Source of the DNA: Panagrolaimus kolymaensis
Lineage: Eukaryota > Nematoda > Chromadorea > Rhabditida > Panagrolaimidae
DNA: 64,000 bases
Assembly: GCA_028622995.1 (NCBI GenBank)
Contig: JAJQJQ010000015.1
Location: 1,116,001 to 1,180,000, forward strand
Direction of reading: 5' to 3'
Shown: positions 1 through 11,776 of the stretch, in pieces
How the letters are laid out: each line of letters opens with the position of its first letter
Position numbering within the stretch: the stretch's first letter is position 1
Translations under genes and position numbers: made by a program
Notes under the pieces: generated by a model
What the model was told of the DNA's origin: nothing
The model's input: only the letters and a program-made list of their open reading frames with translations
Databases searched by the model: none

Positions 1-2418
1 CCATCCTTACTACTACTTCTTGTGTCCATTTGCTCTTTGCGGATTGCCAAAGGCATCATTCATATCTTCATCGAAAATAAGTTAACAAAGAGCGGCCCAA
101 TTTACTTTGACTTTTTCCATTTTTTTTCTTTTTTGGTAGCTCTCATTTGCACAAAAGAAAGGAAAAAAACAGCTTATTGACGAAACTTTTAAGTTTGACT
201 CTTGAGATTTGTTTTTTTCTGCCGTCCCAAGAAATGCAACCAAGTAAAATGGCTTCTTAATGAAGCCTCTTTTATTTTTTTTAAACAGCACTTATGAAGT
301 TTCTCTCTTTTTAAATTTTACAAGTTCGGCGTGTTTGTTCATCTCCGAATCTCTAAAAGGGTTCAAAGTTACCTTTTCAAGCGTGTGTCTACTTTTTATT
401 TATTTTGGTTTTAACAATTTACAGTGTCAAAATAAGAATCTAAGAAATATTTTAATTCATAATGAGTGCAGAATCCGATCGAGAAACGTGGTAAGTTTCT
501 TTTTTTCCTTTCAAGGCTTCGAATTAACATATCCACCAAATCTTGCAAAAGTAGTTGATAATTTTTGAAAAGAACAAACTTTTGCTTCTCCGGATTTATT
601 TGTTTTGCATTGTATTTGCATAATATTTTTGAAGACCTTTGATGTTATTTTTTGTTGTGGTTGCGTAGCTTGTCCTTTTCCGTAGGGCGAGACAAAAAAA
701 TTTTCAAACATGTCTGATTTTCATTTTTTCTTCTTCAATTGTTGCTCATTCTCTTTCTTTCTTATTTAGAAAATACGCTTCTGTGCTTTTTTCCTTCTTA
801 TCCTTTTTTATTAAATATAAATCGAATTTGGTGAAAACCCATAAGACTTATCCACGTATTTTTTCGGCAAAAGACATTCAAAATTAAGCATTTTGTATGA
901 AATTTTCTATTTTTCATTATAACTACTTCAAAAAGTGAGTTTGGGTTCTACTTGGTGAGAAGGTGGAGAAAGAAACAAAAAGATATAAGGCCATAATTGA
1001 GAATTTGAGCTGCGGACTATAAAATGAATTAACCTATTGTAATTAGAAAAATGGAAATTTTCGAAAGGATAATCTTTTGATTTATGAAAGCAGTAGTGTA
1101 AGAATAGTTTCATAGTCAACCGCCATTAATCTTAAAAACTTTCCGCTGAGCCATTTTCTCTTCTTGAGGAGAAGCTTTTAAGTTGATCAAAGAGCCTTAT
1201 TGTTAACCTTTTTTATTGAAGAATGCAGAGCATTAAAGATACGTATCTTTTTTTGTTTTTTTTTTCTTTAAATTAACTAAAGTGTTTAAAATAAATTCCA
1301 AAAGCCATTTTCGTTGTACCATCTTTTTTTTCTTATTTTCACATCTTCCAGGAAAAAATTATTTCAAAAATTTTATATTTAAATTTACTTTGTAAATAAA
1401 CGTCACATGCATATGCGGTAGCTAGCGAATCCTTTGCTTCTTCTTCCCTCTTTTCTTCAAGTTGAATGAACTTTTCTAGCAAAACAAAAACTCTTCTTTT
1501 TTTGTAAATAAACCAAGCTAACTGGGAGCCGCTTATGACAAGTAAAAATACTACTCTTCTTTTTTTCGTACCTAATCTTGTAGTCCGCCTCTTTTTCTCT
1601 CTGAATTCACTTTCAAAATCGCCTAAAATGGATACACTTTTTTCCCAAGAGAAAATAATTTTTAATATTTGCCAAAAAAACTTATTACGAGTAAGTTTTA
1701 CGTTTGCGGCTTACGACTTCTAAATATTTTATTATTTGCAAAGTTTCATATCGCTTATTGCTTTATTTTTAAACCACAACCAAAATTTAAATTACTTTTT
1801 TACAAACGCATAAAAAATGAATGGCTTTTATTCAAAAAATGAAATAAATCTCTCTTTAGAATGAGCAAAATGATCTTTCATTTACTTATAAGCTTTATAT
1901 TTATTATTATTTTGGGAAAAAATTAAGTAAGCAAAATGTGAAATCCCGTATAAATATAAGGAGTACATATATAAGTCTGAATCCCCTTAAGGGAATATTT
2001 CCTTTCCTATCAGCTGCTGTTGTTTGGCTGCCTTCCCTGCTTAGTTTTTACTCATCCATTCAATCGTATTGTTTGAGATTCTCTTCTCTCTTCATTTTCA
2101 AAGACTTTTCTATTTTTCCACGCTTTTGCTTTTTCTTTCTCTTATTGAGCAAAATAGTAGCTGTTTTATTTTATTTTTGGGCTCCTCAACTTGTTGAATC
2201 ATTGCCTGCCTTCAGAAGTAGCAGCAGAAGAAAGAAGAAGAAATTTTTTTTTTGGTGCGGTCCAGCTTTTGCAAATTCACGCAGCAGCAGCAGCATCCGG
2301 TTGTTTTTATCCATTTTAAAAAGAGCGCAGAGCCTTTGTAATAAAGAAGAAGAAGTTTAACTTCTTTTTACGTTGTTTGCTTTCACTTTTGATATTCTTC
2401 TTTCTTTTTTTGGCACTC
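1..2418. other. gene-poor AT-rich stretch upstream of globin gene
   Basis: Mostly T-rich and A-rich low-complexity sequence. The open frames here (for example 1938-2360) are rich in Phe, Ser and Lys from homopolymer runs and show no family resemblance. The only gene-like item is a short ATG exon at 462-490, listed separately. The rest is probably the upstream and regulatory sequence of the globin gene at 2419. Confidence 0.5.
462..490 (+). CDS. candidate short first coding exon (partial)
   Basis: An ATG at 462 opens a 29-nt frame reading MSAESDRET followed by a split codon, ending exactly at a strong donor (gtaagt, 491). That arrangement is typical of a short nematode first exon. I could not find the partner exon: joining to the acceptor at 2331 gives a stop codon at the junction, and no other acceptor in the right phase before 2419 was convincing. 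It may be an alternative N-terminus of the globin gene, a separate gene, or chance. Confidence 0.2.
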
Positions 2419-4329
2419 ATGTCAAAAAACAGTTTGATGTATCGAGAGAAAGAAAATGATGAAGAAGAAGCAAAAGATCTTCATCGACCTCTTCTTCACT
2501 CCACCCAAAAAAATGAATCCCATGTGTTCTCTTCTACCTTCTCATCACATCCTTCCTCCTCTTCTTCAAAATATTCAAAAACAGAAACAAATAATAACAG
2601 TAGACGAAGATCAACATATTTTCAAACTATAAAATTATTTCCTACACAAATACAATCAACATTTTATAGTTGCTGCTCTATGCCATTCAAAATGCCTACA
2701 CCAGCGAGAGAGGCATTTGCCTTTATTTCTAATATATTTGGGGCTTCAACTTCATCAGCTCAAATCAGGTTAGTAAAAAAAAATTTTGCCAACTTAAAAA
2801 AAATTCAATTATAAACTATGGTAACAAAAATTGTCATATGATACTTTTGGGTCACGGTTGCTACTCATACTATTTCCTCATATTTTACTTTATTATACCT
2901 TTTTTTATGTTGTCTGATGATGGCTGTTGTAGTTGTTAGTACCAACTAGTCATATTTTTTATGACTATTTTTTTTTTACTTTTATCATTTTTTAAACTTT
3001 AATAAATTTTTTTGAGATGCGAGACAAAAAAAAAGCTTTCATTTTGGGCCAATGTATCGTTGATGTGTTTTATCACTCTCAATAGACACAAGTTTGAGTA
3101 CAAACATTATAACTATAAACAATTCCTTATTCAACAAAATTAAAACTCTAAAATTTCAAACTTTTTTTTCCATTGGTTTTTGAAAAAATTAAAAGGAAAA
3201 AGGATAATTCAATATAAAAAACGGAATAAAATTATTCTTCTTTTTTTCAGCACGGAGTTGACAACACATAACGGGAAAACAGCACCAACGGCAGCAGCAT
3301 CAGAAAACGGTAAAACTGTAGTCATAACAGAACAACCCAGGATAGCAACATCAGGAAACAATAGCACTCATCTAAAAACAACAAACCAAATGCCGCCAAC
3401 TGGGGTATGTCAACAAGACACATACAAAAATACTTAAAGAATTTTTATTTGAATCTTTTAGAAAACTTCACCAACAGATAATAGTCGAGGTTTGACGAGC
3501 GATGAACTTTCAGATGATTCCATCGTTTCATGGGAACCTGATGTGGAAGAAAAAGAGCTTGTTAAAAAAACATGGAGTGATGATTTTGATTTTCTTTATG
3601 AACTTGGTGCTGCAATTTATACATATATTTTTGAAAACAATCCCAATACAAAGAAATTATTTCCAGCCATTCATCAACATGGTGAACGATGGAAGGAATC
3701 AAAAGAATTTCGACAACAAGCTCTTCGATTTGTACAAGTAATAATAATATCTTTTTGTGAAGCCTTCCAATTATTCACGTGGTTTTTTTTTTCTTTCTTT
3801 TAGACTTTGTCTCATGCAGTAAAAAATTTGTATCACATGGATAGATTAGCACCATATTTGTATCGAATTGGTGAACTTCATGTTAAATATGCAAAACGAG
3901 GGTTTCAACCAGCTTTTTGGGATATTTTTCTTGTAAGTCTTCTTTTTATTATTCTTTTACTAATATTTGGAATTAGACATAAAACTAATAACCATTAATA
4001 AGCTAAATGAAAATAAACAACATTGAAAATTGGAAAAAGTATACATAGTTTTGTTGTTTATTTTTTTAGCCAGCATTAATCCTGATCAAATTAAGATTAA
4101 AATGTCTAAATCTGATAACCTTAATTACCACTAATTAATTAAACTATCGTAATCTTTATTTTAGGATGCAATGGAGGTTTCAATTGCAGATAATATTAAA
4201 CGCAATAAAGAATTAACAGAAGAACAGAAAAAAGAAGCAACTCGAGTATGGCGACGTTTAGCTTTATATGTTATAACTCATATGAAACGAGGATATAACG
4301 ATTTGCTCAAAAAAACTGAAGCTAAATAA
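2419..4329 (+). CDS. globin family protein with long N-terminal extension
   Basis: Exons 2419-2768, 3251-3404, 3462-3737, 3804-3932 and 4165-4329 join in frame to 357 residues. The first ~180 residues are a Ser/Thr/Asn-rich, probably disordered extension. A globin fold follows (about 186-345): helix A-B (VKKTWSDDFDFLYELGAAIY), the CD region with LFPAIHQHGERW, helix E (KEFRQQALRFV), and helix F (IGELHVKYAKRGFQ), whose His is the expected proximal heme ligand. The distal position appears to be Gln. Nematodes carry large families of such non-vertebrate-type globins, many neuronal and used in oxygen or redox sensing. That role is family knowledge, not seen here. The first ATG in the frame is used; Met at 2437 is an alternative start, and an additional upstream exon is possible. 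A polyadenylation-like AATAAA overlaps the stop codon. Confidence 0.85.
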
Positions 4330-5256
4330 AGTTTTATTTTTCACCATCAAAATCAAACCCAACCCGTGTTATTTTCGTTGTCCCAAATTTTCTTCAATTT
4401 AATTCAGCCACCATAGTTACCAATGGTTTTGTATTTTTTATGTATTTTCAAAAAATGACAGAACAAAAAATAATAAAATATTACTTTTACCGTAACCTTA
4501 TTATGACTTTTCTTACGGGAAATTTGTTACTGCAATGATTAATCATGCTTTTTTTTTATCGTGTTTTTTTCAGGAATTATAAATAAATTAGTAGTTTTGA
4601 ATAATTTTTCTAAAACACATTTTATGTCTAAAATCATGTTTTTAAGGAGCTATTTAAGAATATTTTATATAAATTTCTCACATTTATTTTCTTTTATTTA
4701 GTATAAACAGAGTCACTTGGATAATTATCAATCCACATGAGCCTTTTAGTTTCATAAAAAAAGTATTAGAAAATTCGATTTATTAAGCAACAAAAAGAAA
4801 TACTAGTCATAAGAAATTTGTTTTGCTATATAAAAAAAGTTAATCTGGTTATTGTTCGTCATTTAACGAGAAAGGAAAACAAAGACCTGTCGAAACTGTA
4901 TATGCGCTAGCCATGGATTTAATTTCATCATTTCACATCGTTTAAATGTTTCTTTTTATCTTCCGTTCAACAGGAACTCCATAAAAGCTTATATAAAAAA
5001 AACAGTTTAAAAACTTTGGTTCATTTTTTTCTAAGAATATTGAAAAAAATACAAAGATAAAATAATTTATTTTAAAACAAATTAAAATAAAAGGAAAATT
5101 TTTACAACAATTTTAATTAGAAAACAATAATAATAAAAACTATATTAAACCGTTGATCGCCCGCAGAAATCCTATATATTTAGAAGCCACACATTAGATT
5201 GAGCATAGAGTTTGAAGTCTTGAAGATGAATGAAAGATCAAAGTAAAGACTTTTGA
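4330..5256. other. convergent intergenic region, globin / H-protein
   Basis: AT-rich spacer between the 3' ends of two convergent genes. It should hold both 3' UTRs. No open frame of interest, RNA gene or repeat was recognised. Confidence 0.5.
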
Positions 5257-5903
5257 TTAATCGTGTTGTTCTTCTTGCTTAAACTTTTCGTATGCTTCTT
5301 CATTCATTAAATCATTGAGTTCATCTTCATTTGATACTTTTAATTTGAAAAGCCATCCTGCAAAATTATTTTAAATATTAACAAGAATTTTAAATCATGA
5401 AATTTTTACCTTTTTCATAAGTGAATTTATTGATTAAAGCTGGAGATTCTTCAACTTCAGAATTTTTTTCAGTTACTTTTCCAGAAACAGGAGAATAAAT
5501 ATCAGATGCAGCTTTGACACTTTCAATTGCACCAACTGAGTCACCTTTAGAAAGTTCGGCATCAACTTCAGGAAGTTCAACATACACAATGTCTCCAAGG
5601 GATTCCTAAAAAGAACCAAATTATCGCATTTTTAGAATAAACAAGGAAATAAACAAACTTGAGCAAAGTCGCTAATTCCAACTGTGCCTACGCCATTTTT
5701 AATTGAAACCCATTCATGCTTTTTAGTATAATATCTGCCTATAAAAAAATGGAGAATAAAAATTACAAAATAAATAAATTGAAATTACCAGTGGATGATG
5801 CAGCAGCAATAGTAAACCGTGGAAGAGTGGTTGAAAAGCATCGTTGAAAAGCATAATTTCGCGTTGCTGACAAAGTAATGGAACGTGCAAGAATTGAAGC
5901 CAT
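5257..5903 (-). CDS. gcsh: glycine cleavage system H protein, mitochondrial
   Basis: Minus-strand exons 5789-5903, 5659-5738, 5410-5605 and 5257-5357 give 163 residues, the usual length for an animal H protein precursor. H protein carries the lipoyl arm that shuttles the aminomethyl group between the P, T and L proteins of the mitochondrial glycine cleavage complex. Evidence: the family core [11 protein letters not shown] and [10 protein letters not shown], then [12 protein letters not shown], then the lipoylation loop [15 protein letters not shown] in which the Lys is the lipoylated residue. The N-terminus ([20 protein letters not shown]) is basic, hydroxylated and free of acidic residues, as expected of a mitochondrial presequence. 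A TTTTTAG sits six bases before the ATG (about 5910-5916, read on the minus strand) and may be a trans-splice acceptor. Confidence 0.95.
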
Positions 5904-6786
5904 TTTTGTCTAAAAAGTTGTATAAATGAAAGAATTGAAAAAAATAAATAAGAAAAATCGCAACATAAAACAAAAAAGTCAATAAAATGAGAGAGAAACG
6001 TGATCAAAATTGATAACTGTGGTTGGATTGTTTCTACCCTTCAAAATAAAGTGGGTACTAAAAACACCAAAAAAAGCAAAGAATAAAAGAAAAGATAGGT
6101 GAAAAAATGGAAAAAGAATTTAAAGTAGTAGCAAAAAATGACAGACATTAGACAAAGATGCATAACTATGTGAAAATTACTACGGGTTCAAAATCGTTTT
6201 ACGAAAATGGTTTTGATAATAAAAAAAATTGACATCAAAAGAAAACTCTTCAGGGAATAATTTATGATGCGCAAAATATTGATAAACTTTAAAAAGGGCA
6301 AAGTTTATTTTTTTGCCTCTGCTTCTAGAGTGCAAATTCAAGAGCTGATAACACACACATGTTCACATGGTTTCCACGATTAAAGCGTTAAAGCTTCAGT
6401 GAAATATAAAGGCATCAATCAAATATTAGAAACAAACAAAATGATAGTCTGTCTTCAAGGAAGAAAAATAAAATTATGTTAAAACAAAAAAAAAGAATGT
6501 TTAAAGCTTCAGAGATCATCAGTGTCAATCATAAACAAACAATCTTAACAACAAAATTGTCATGTTAATAGACTCTAAGAAGGAATTATAGAAATATGAG
6601 TAACATAAAATGATAAATAAAATTATCAAAGAAGAAAAGATGTAATAAACATTGATAATCAAATTCTTCAAGTTGAAGATCATTGAACAAAAAAATCTTA
6701 ACGCGAATGAACTTGTTTTATTTTAGCTAAAAAAATTATGTATCAAACAAAAATTTTAAGTTTATTCCAAAAAATTTACTTTTAAA
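5904..6786. other. divergent intergenic region, gcsh / mrpl-9
   Basis: A-rich spacer between two divergent nuclear genes for mitochondrial proteins, so it presumably holds both promoters. I see no conserved motif, RNA gene or repeat in it. Confidence 0.5.
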
Positions 6787-7909
6787 ATGAATCCTGTTTG
6801 CTCTAAATTTATTAAACCTGTAATATCCATCATTTGTAAAAGATCGAACATCATTCCTATTCGCGTAAGTTTGGATTTTATAATTTGTTTTTTACACATA
6901 GCTTTTCATCATTTTATAGAATACTCATATCTTGCGACATGTTTTTATTCCTCCTGCAACTCCAGAGGGACAACAACAACGTCCACCAAATGAATTACAA
7001 AATCTTCAAAAGTATGAATATGTTGAAGAAGAAACCGAAAAACCTGCTGGTCCATTGAAAGTTATTTTATTGAAAGATGTTGAAGGTAAAAATTATCCTT
7101 ATTGCTTTATTTCAATATTTATTTTCTTTACTAATTTCCAGGCATCGGTCATCAATTTGATATCGTTGATGTTGATCGAGATATTGCAAGAAATGATTTA
7201 CTTTTGACTAAAAAAGCTGTGTATGCTTCTCCTTTTGATCTCAAATACTATAGTAACATGAAAGAAGTATCCTTTTATTCTTTTTAATTAAGCTTATTTT
7301 CGTTTTAGAAAATGAAAGAAGAACTTGCAAAACGTGTACGTATCCCTTATGAATATGTCAAAATTGGAAGAGAACTTCATAAACTCGTTGTACCTTTGCA
7401 TGTTTCTATGGATAATTCATGGACATTAAATCGAAGTATCGTAATATCTTCATTGCGTCAAATGGTGAGATTTATTATTACCTATGAATTAGAATTGTTT
7501 TCAATGTAAAAAATGAATATTTATTTTTAGGGCGTTGATGTTCTTGATGGCAGTGTTTTTCTACTACCTGAAACAATTTCTGGTCCAAATTTTGAATATG
7601 AAGCTAGACTTATTAGATTTTACATTGTTGTAAACAAACAATATATTGTCCCAATGATTGGAAGAATTTCTCATATTTCTGCTGATGAAACAAAACAAGT
7701 AAGTTTTTTGTTGTTGGTATAAATGATTTACTGCAACAGTTTTGTTTTAGACACTTTATCCTGATTCTGCTAAGCAACCTTCTGTAGAACAACTTCGCAA
7801 ATTTGGAATTGTTCCTGAAACGCCATATTACAATAAAAATCCAGAAGTTGATGAATCTTTTGCTGTTGCTGATTTGATGAAATCAAGAGCTAAACAAACA
7901 TCAAATTAA
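6787..7909 (+). CDS. mrpl-9: mitochondrial large-subunit ribosomal protein bL9m
   Basis: Exons 6787-6864, 6920-7085, 7142-7266, 7309-7464, 7531-7698 and 7751-7909 join to 283 residues. The L9 N-domain is recognisable as LKVILLKDVEGIGHQFDIVD followed by NDLLLTKKAVYASPFDLKYY, matching the bacterial/mitochondrial L9 pattern (valine-leucine strand, GxG turn, then the Asn/Gly-rich loop and 'PxKAVYAS' segment). It is much longer than bacterial L9, as metazoan mitochondrial homologues are, with an animal-specific C-terminal part (DGSVFLLPETISGPNFEYEA). A basic N-terminus fits mitochondrial import. The protein would sit at the base of the L1 stalk of the mitoribosome. It is divergently placed relative to the H-protein gene. 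Confidence 0.85.
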
Positions 7910-9570
7910 TTTATTTAGAATTTCTTTTTGTTTGTTACTGTTTAGGATATTTTTGTTTTTGTTGAATGATAATAATAGATCAAAGTCAATATTGCATTAG
8001 AAAGTATGTAACTCTTCGTGCCGAGTTGTGCTTGGAATTGTTTGATGGGAAAACAATACCACCTAACAGCACTCAAAATTTTGCTTAGCTTACACCTTTT
8101 TCTTCTTCCTGTACGCGCTTGAAGTGATTGTCCACGTTCCGGTACGAGGTTGGACAACAAATAAGCAAACACCTTCCTTCTGTGATGCAAAAAATAGCAA
8201 GCCAAACTTTTTTTCATTTCTCTTCCGCTGCTTTCTTGACTGTAAGGGCACCGGGTGTCACACATTGCAGCCGCAGCACAAGCTTTTGTGCGCAATATAT
8301 TGCAAACAGCAGAAGCGGTAAATGCGAAAGACAATCACAAAATAGCAAAAGCATGGATGACTATTGTTGTCCTGGAGGCGAAGAAAAAGGTGGTACCAGG
8401 AACGAAGGAAGAAGCAAAAAGGCAAAGATGTTTCCTGATTGATGATAGAAATAGAAAATTAAAATGTTGAAACAAAGTAAACAAATATGTATGTACATAT
8501 GTGCTATGAGCGTCGTCAGGTACATAGTTTGACCAGAAGCAGCAGGAGCAACTTGATGAAGAAGAAGGATGCCAATACACGCATCACGCAATGGTACCTA
8601 ATGTTTACATTTCCTGAAGACTTATTGTTTACTTTGTTCTGGATGATCACGTTGCTTATTTATTTTTCTAAAATTCAAGGACAATGTCCTCTTTTTAAAT
8701 AATTTTAAAATTTTTGTGAGAATTTGATACTTGTTAGTTCCTTTTTGAGATAGTAAAAAAAGAACCTAAGTCGTCAGTTCTTTTTTTTCTTTTTTTCTAC
8801 TGGTCAAATCCTCCGTGTTTGTTGTTGATCGAATAGCTTGACGTTGACATAAGGATCGTAAAAAAACAGCAACAATTGCTTGCGCATACATACAAACAAA
8901 AATTTTACTTCCTGTTGCGAGTTGAGGTCTTTTTTATTTCATTCCAACAACGACGACGTACTTCGACATCGATGAAATCGTTGGTGATGTTGTTGACTCA
9001 AGCCCGGTGGCCGGTCGAAGAGGTCGCGTCAGAGCCTGGTGGAGACTGACCATTTTCAACGTAAGCAATTTTTTATTGAACAAAAGATAGAAAAATGAAA
9101 AGTGACTATCCCAAGCTTCACCACGATAGATAGATAGGATCCAGTAAATATTTTTTTATGAAATAAAAAGAAGTAAGAAAAAAGCAAAAACAAAGTTTTT
9201 TGTGGAGAGTGAAACAGGGAGACACAACAAACAATACTCAACAACAACAAAATCTCTCACCATCATCATTCGCGCAAATATACGTTACGTTGTCCCTTCT
9301 TCTTTTTTTTTCAATGAAAAAGACAAAAGTTGTGGATGAAACCCGGAAGAATAAGGAAGTAAAATGTACTACTGCTGCGGCTTCTTCTTCTGTCGAAGAT
9401 GATTGCTTCACGTACCAGGCTGCAACAAACTGCAGAGATTGCAAAAAGTTGAGGATTTCAAAACACGGAAGTGATTTATTTATTTCTTCTTTTAAAGTTA
9501 GTTTGAAAGAAGTAAAAAGTGCAAAAGAAAAAAAAGAGGAAAAGCATGAAATTGAAATTTCTTCAAGTTG

Positions 9571-9614
9571 AAAAGCAATCTCCAAATTTAGATGTACACT
9601 TGGAGATTGCTTTT
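9571..9614. repeat. perfect 15-bp inverted repeat (hairpin)
   Basis: AAAAGCAATCTCCAA at 9571-9585 is the exact reverse complement of 9600-9614, with a 14-nt loop, and is followed by further T residues. It could be a transcript hairpin. The stem is too short for a standard pre-miRNA and function is unknown. Confidence 0.6.
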
Positions 9615-11751
9615 TTAAGGATGATAGCAGATTCAAGTTATTAATATTGCACTTGAAGTAACAGAAGAAAAAAAAAGAAGCTTAAAAGCAAGAAGAAAAA
9701 AAAGACAGAACATGAAGCATTAAAAAGTTAATAATCCACTTAAAGTACTTCTTTGCCGCTTTTGACTCTTCAAAATTCAAATATGGCAAAAGACGAGATT
9801 GAAAAAAAGTTTTTTAGTTATGCATAAATTTTATTTTGAGCTTTAGTTTAATAAATTTATATGATTTTTTTTTACAAAAAAAACTAAACTTTTCTTCTTT
9901 AAAGGTACTTGGATTTATTTCTTAACTCCCGTTGTTGGACTAACAAATTTTTTGGAATTTTATTCACCGAATTTTACGAAACTTCAAAACTAATTCGCTT
10001 GAACTTTTATGTGAAACAAAAAATAAACAACAACTTAGCACGATTTGTTGGTACTTTGATCGACGGATCATAAACCAAGAAAGAGGTGGTAGATAATTTC
10101 ATAATCAGTCAATAATGTCCATTACTTAAAACCATTTTTTTATTGTAAATTTCTCCCTCTTTATTTGTTTCTCTTCTTTACGATTGTTGAATTTTTTTGA
10201 AACCCTTTAACAATCAAAAACATAATTTTCTTTTCTTTCTTTTCTTTTTTCAACTCCTCAAATGGTCAGTTGATTGAAAAATGAATGGTTCTTATGGGTT
10301 TTGAGTTACCCTGCGACAGTCTCCACCAGTCACAAAACTATCTTTTTAAACCTTATCAGTCCAACAAAAAAAAGGGGGAGGTCGGCATTGTTGTCGAGAC
10401 ATTAGAAGGAAATAAGAAGGAAAAAAAGAACTTTTCTTTTTTCCCTTCCATCAAAATAGAAAAAAATACAATGATAGCTGCCACCACCGCCTTCTTCTGA
10501 TCTTCCAAAAAAGGTGTTTGTTTTTTTTCCCTTTTTTTAACCTTTCCCAAAAAAAATTTCTCCTTACTTTATTTTTCTTCTGCTTTAATCTTTCAATTGC
10601 TTTATTTATACGTTCTTCTTCTTCATCCTTTGCAAAAAAGGTAGTAGCTTCAATTGCAATTTAATTTTAATTTTCTCCAAATATGTTTCTATTTGCTGCA
10701 TGTATTACGTGTTGTGTGAATGGCACGGAAATGCCTCCATCTTTTTTTCTTTCTTCTTTATTTGGAGACAAACCAACCAATGCCGCCGTTGCTGCCACCG
10801 CCAAAGTTAATAACTCACCTGTGTCTTTTTTTAGGGCACCACAAAAAAAAAGATGAGGTGAATCCCTTTTGAGGCTTCATTTACAAAAACTTTATAAATA
10901 GCATTTGGTGCCATTTTGTGTTATTTTAAAAATTTAAATGTTTACGGAAATTTCAAATTTTTCATTAACTCGTCATCTTTTTTTGATTACGGTAACCTAT
11001 AATTTTTACAGAGAGAAAAAATAACCTGAGAGAAGCCCTTTTTTATCATTTTTTTGTTAAGAAAAAAGTGATTTTTATACTTTTTTAATTTTTCTTTTTG
11101 AAATGAGACTACATTTTTTATTTTCATGAGAGTAATTCCACTTTAAAAATGGCCACCTAGAACTAAAAAAATGGAGGTGTTTTTTTGATAAAAAAAATTA
11201 TTTTTTGTGGTTTTGAAGCTTTTGATAAAGTGCATTATTCTCATAGACTCCAAATATAAAAATTCCAAAAAAGCAAAAAAGAAGTTTCAAACGTGTGTGG
11301 CCAAAATAATTTTGTATCTTTGCGTGTTTAAAAGTTTGCCACCTTTGAGTTTTTATATTTTTTTCTTCAAAGCCCTCTAAAATTAAGAGGTAAATAATAG
11401 TGTGTCTTTGAGATACTCGTAAAGAAGAAAAATAGAAATTTTTATTTTTATGTCAACCTTGACCACTTGATGATATATATTTTTTTATTAAATAGAAGTT
11501 TATTAAAAGATTTGTTTACATAAATATTTATTTATTATTTATTTTTGATGGTACTTGGCCCGGTGCCCCGTTTCCGTTTCTCCAAAATTGGGTGTCAACT
11601 TATAATATATATTTCTTTCAAGAGGGTTATATTTGGGGTGACGAGGATCTCTTTTTTTGAACTCCCTCCAAAAATACTTTTTTTTAAACAATTATCCTCA
11701 CACTCCATGTACTCATTTTTTTGGAAGAAAATAGAGAGAAAATAACGAATG

Positions 11752-11776
11752 ATTTATTTATTTATTTATTTATTTT
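11752..11776. repeat. TTTA microsatellite
   Basis: About six tandem TTTA units in an otherwise T-rich segment. It is a simple repeat with no sign of function. Confidence 0.8.

Noticed and set aside
1938..2360. 140-residue open frame before the globin gene
   Set aside because: Composition is Phe/Ser/Leu-rich from T- and TC-rich DNA, no domain, and no splice support. It is explained by low complexity.
8124..8470. Several overlapping 65-130 residue frames on both strands
   Set aside because: They overlap in multiple frames without start context, splice sites or recognisable similarity; chance frames in a slightly GC-richer patch.
9571..9614. Hairpin considered as a miRNA precursor
   Set aside because: The 15-bp stem is shorter than the ~25-30 bp expected for a nematode pre-miRNA, so it is kept only as a structural note.
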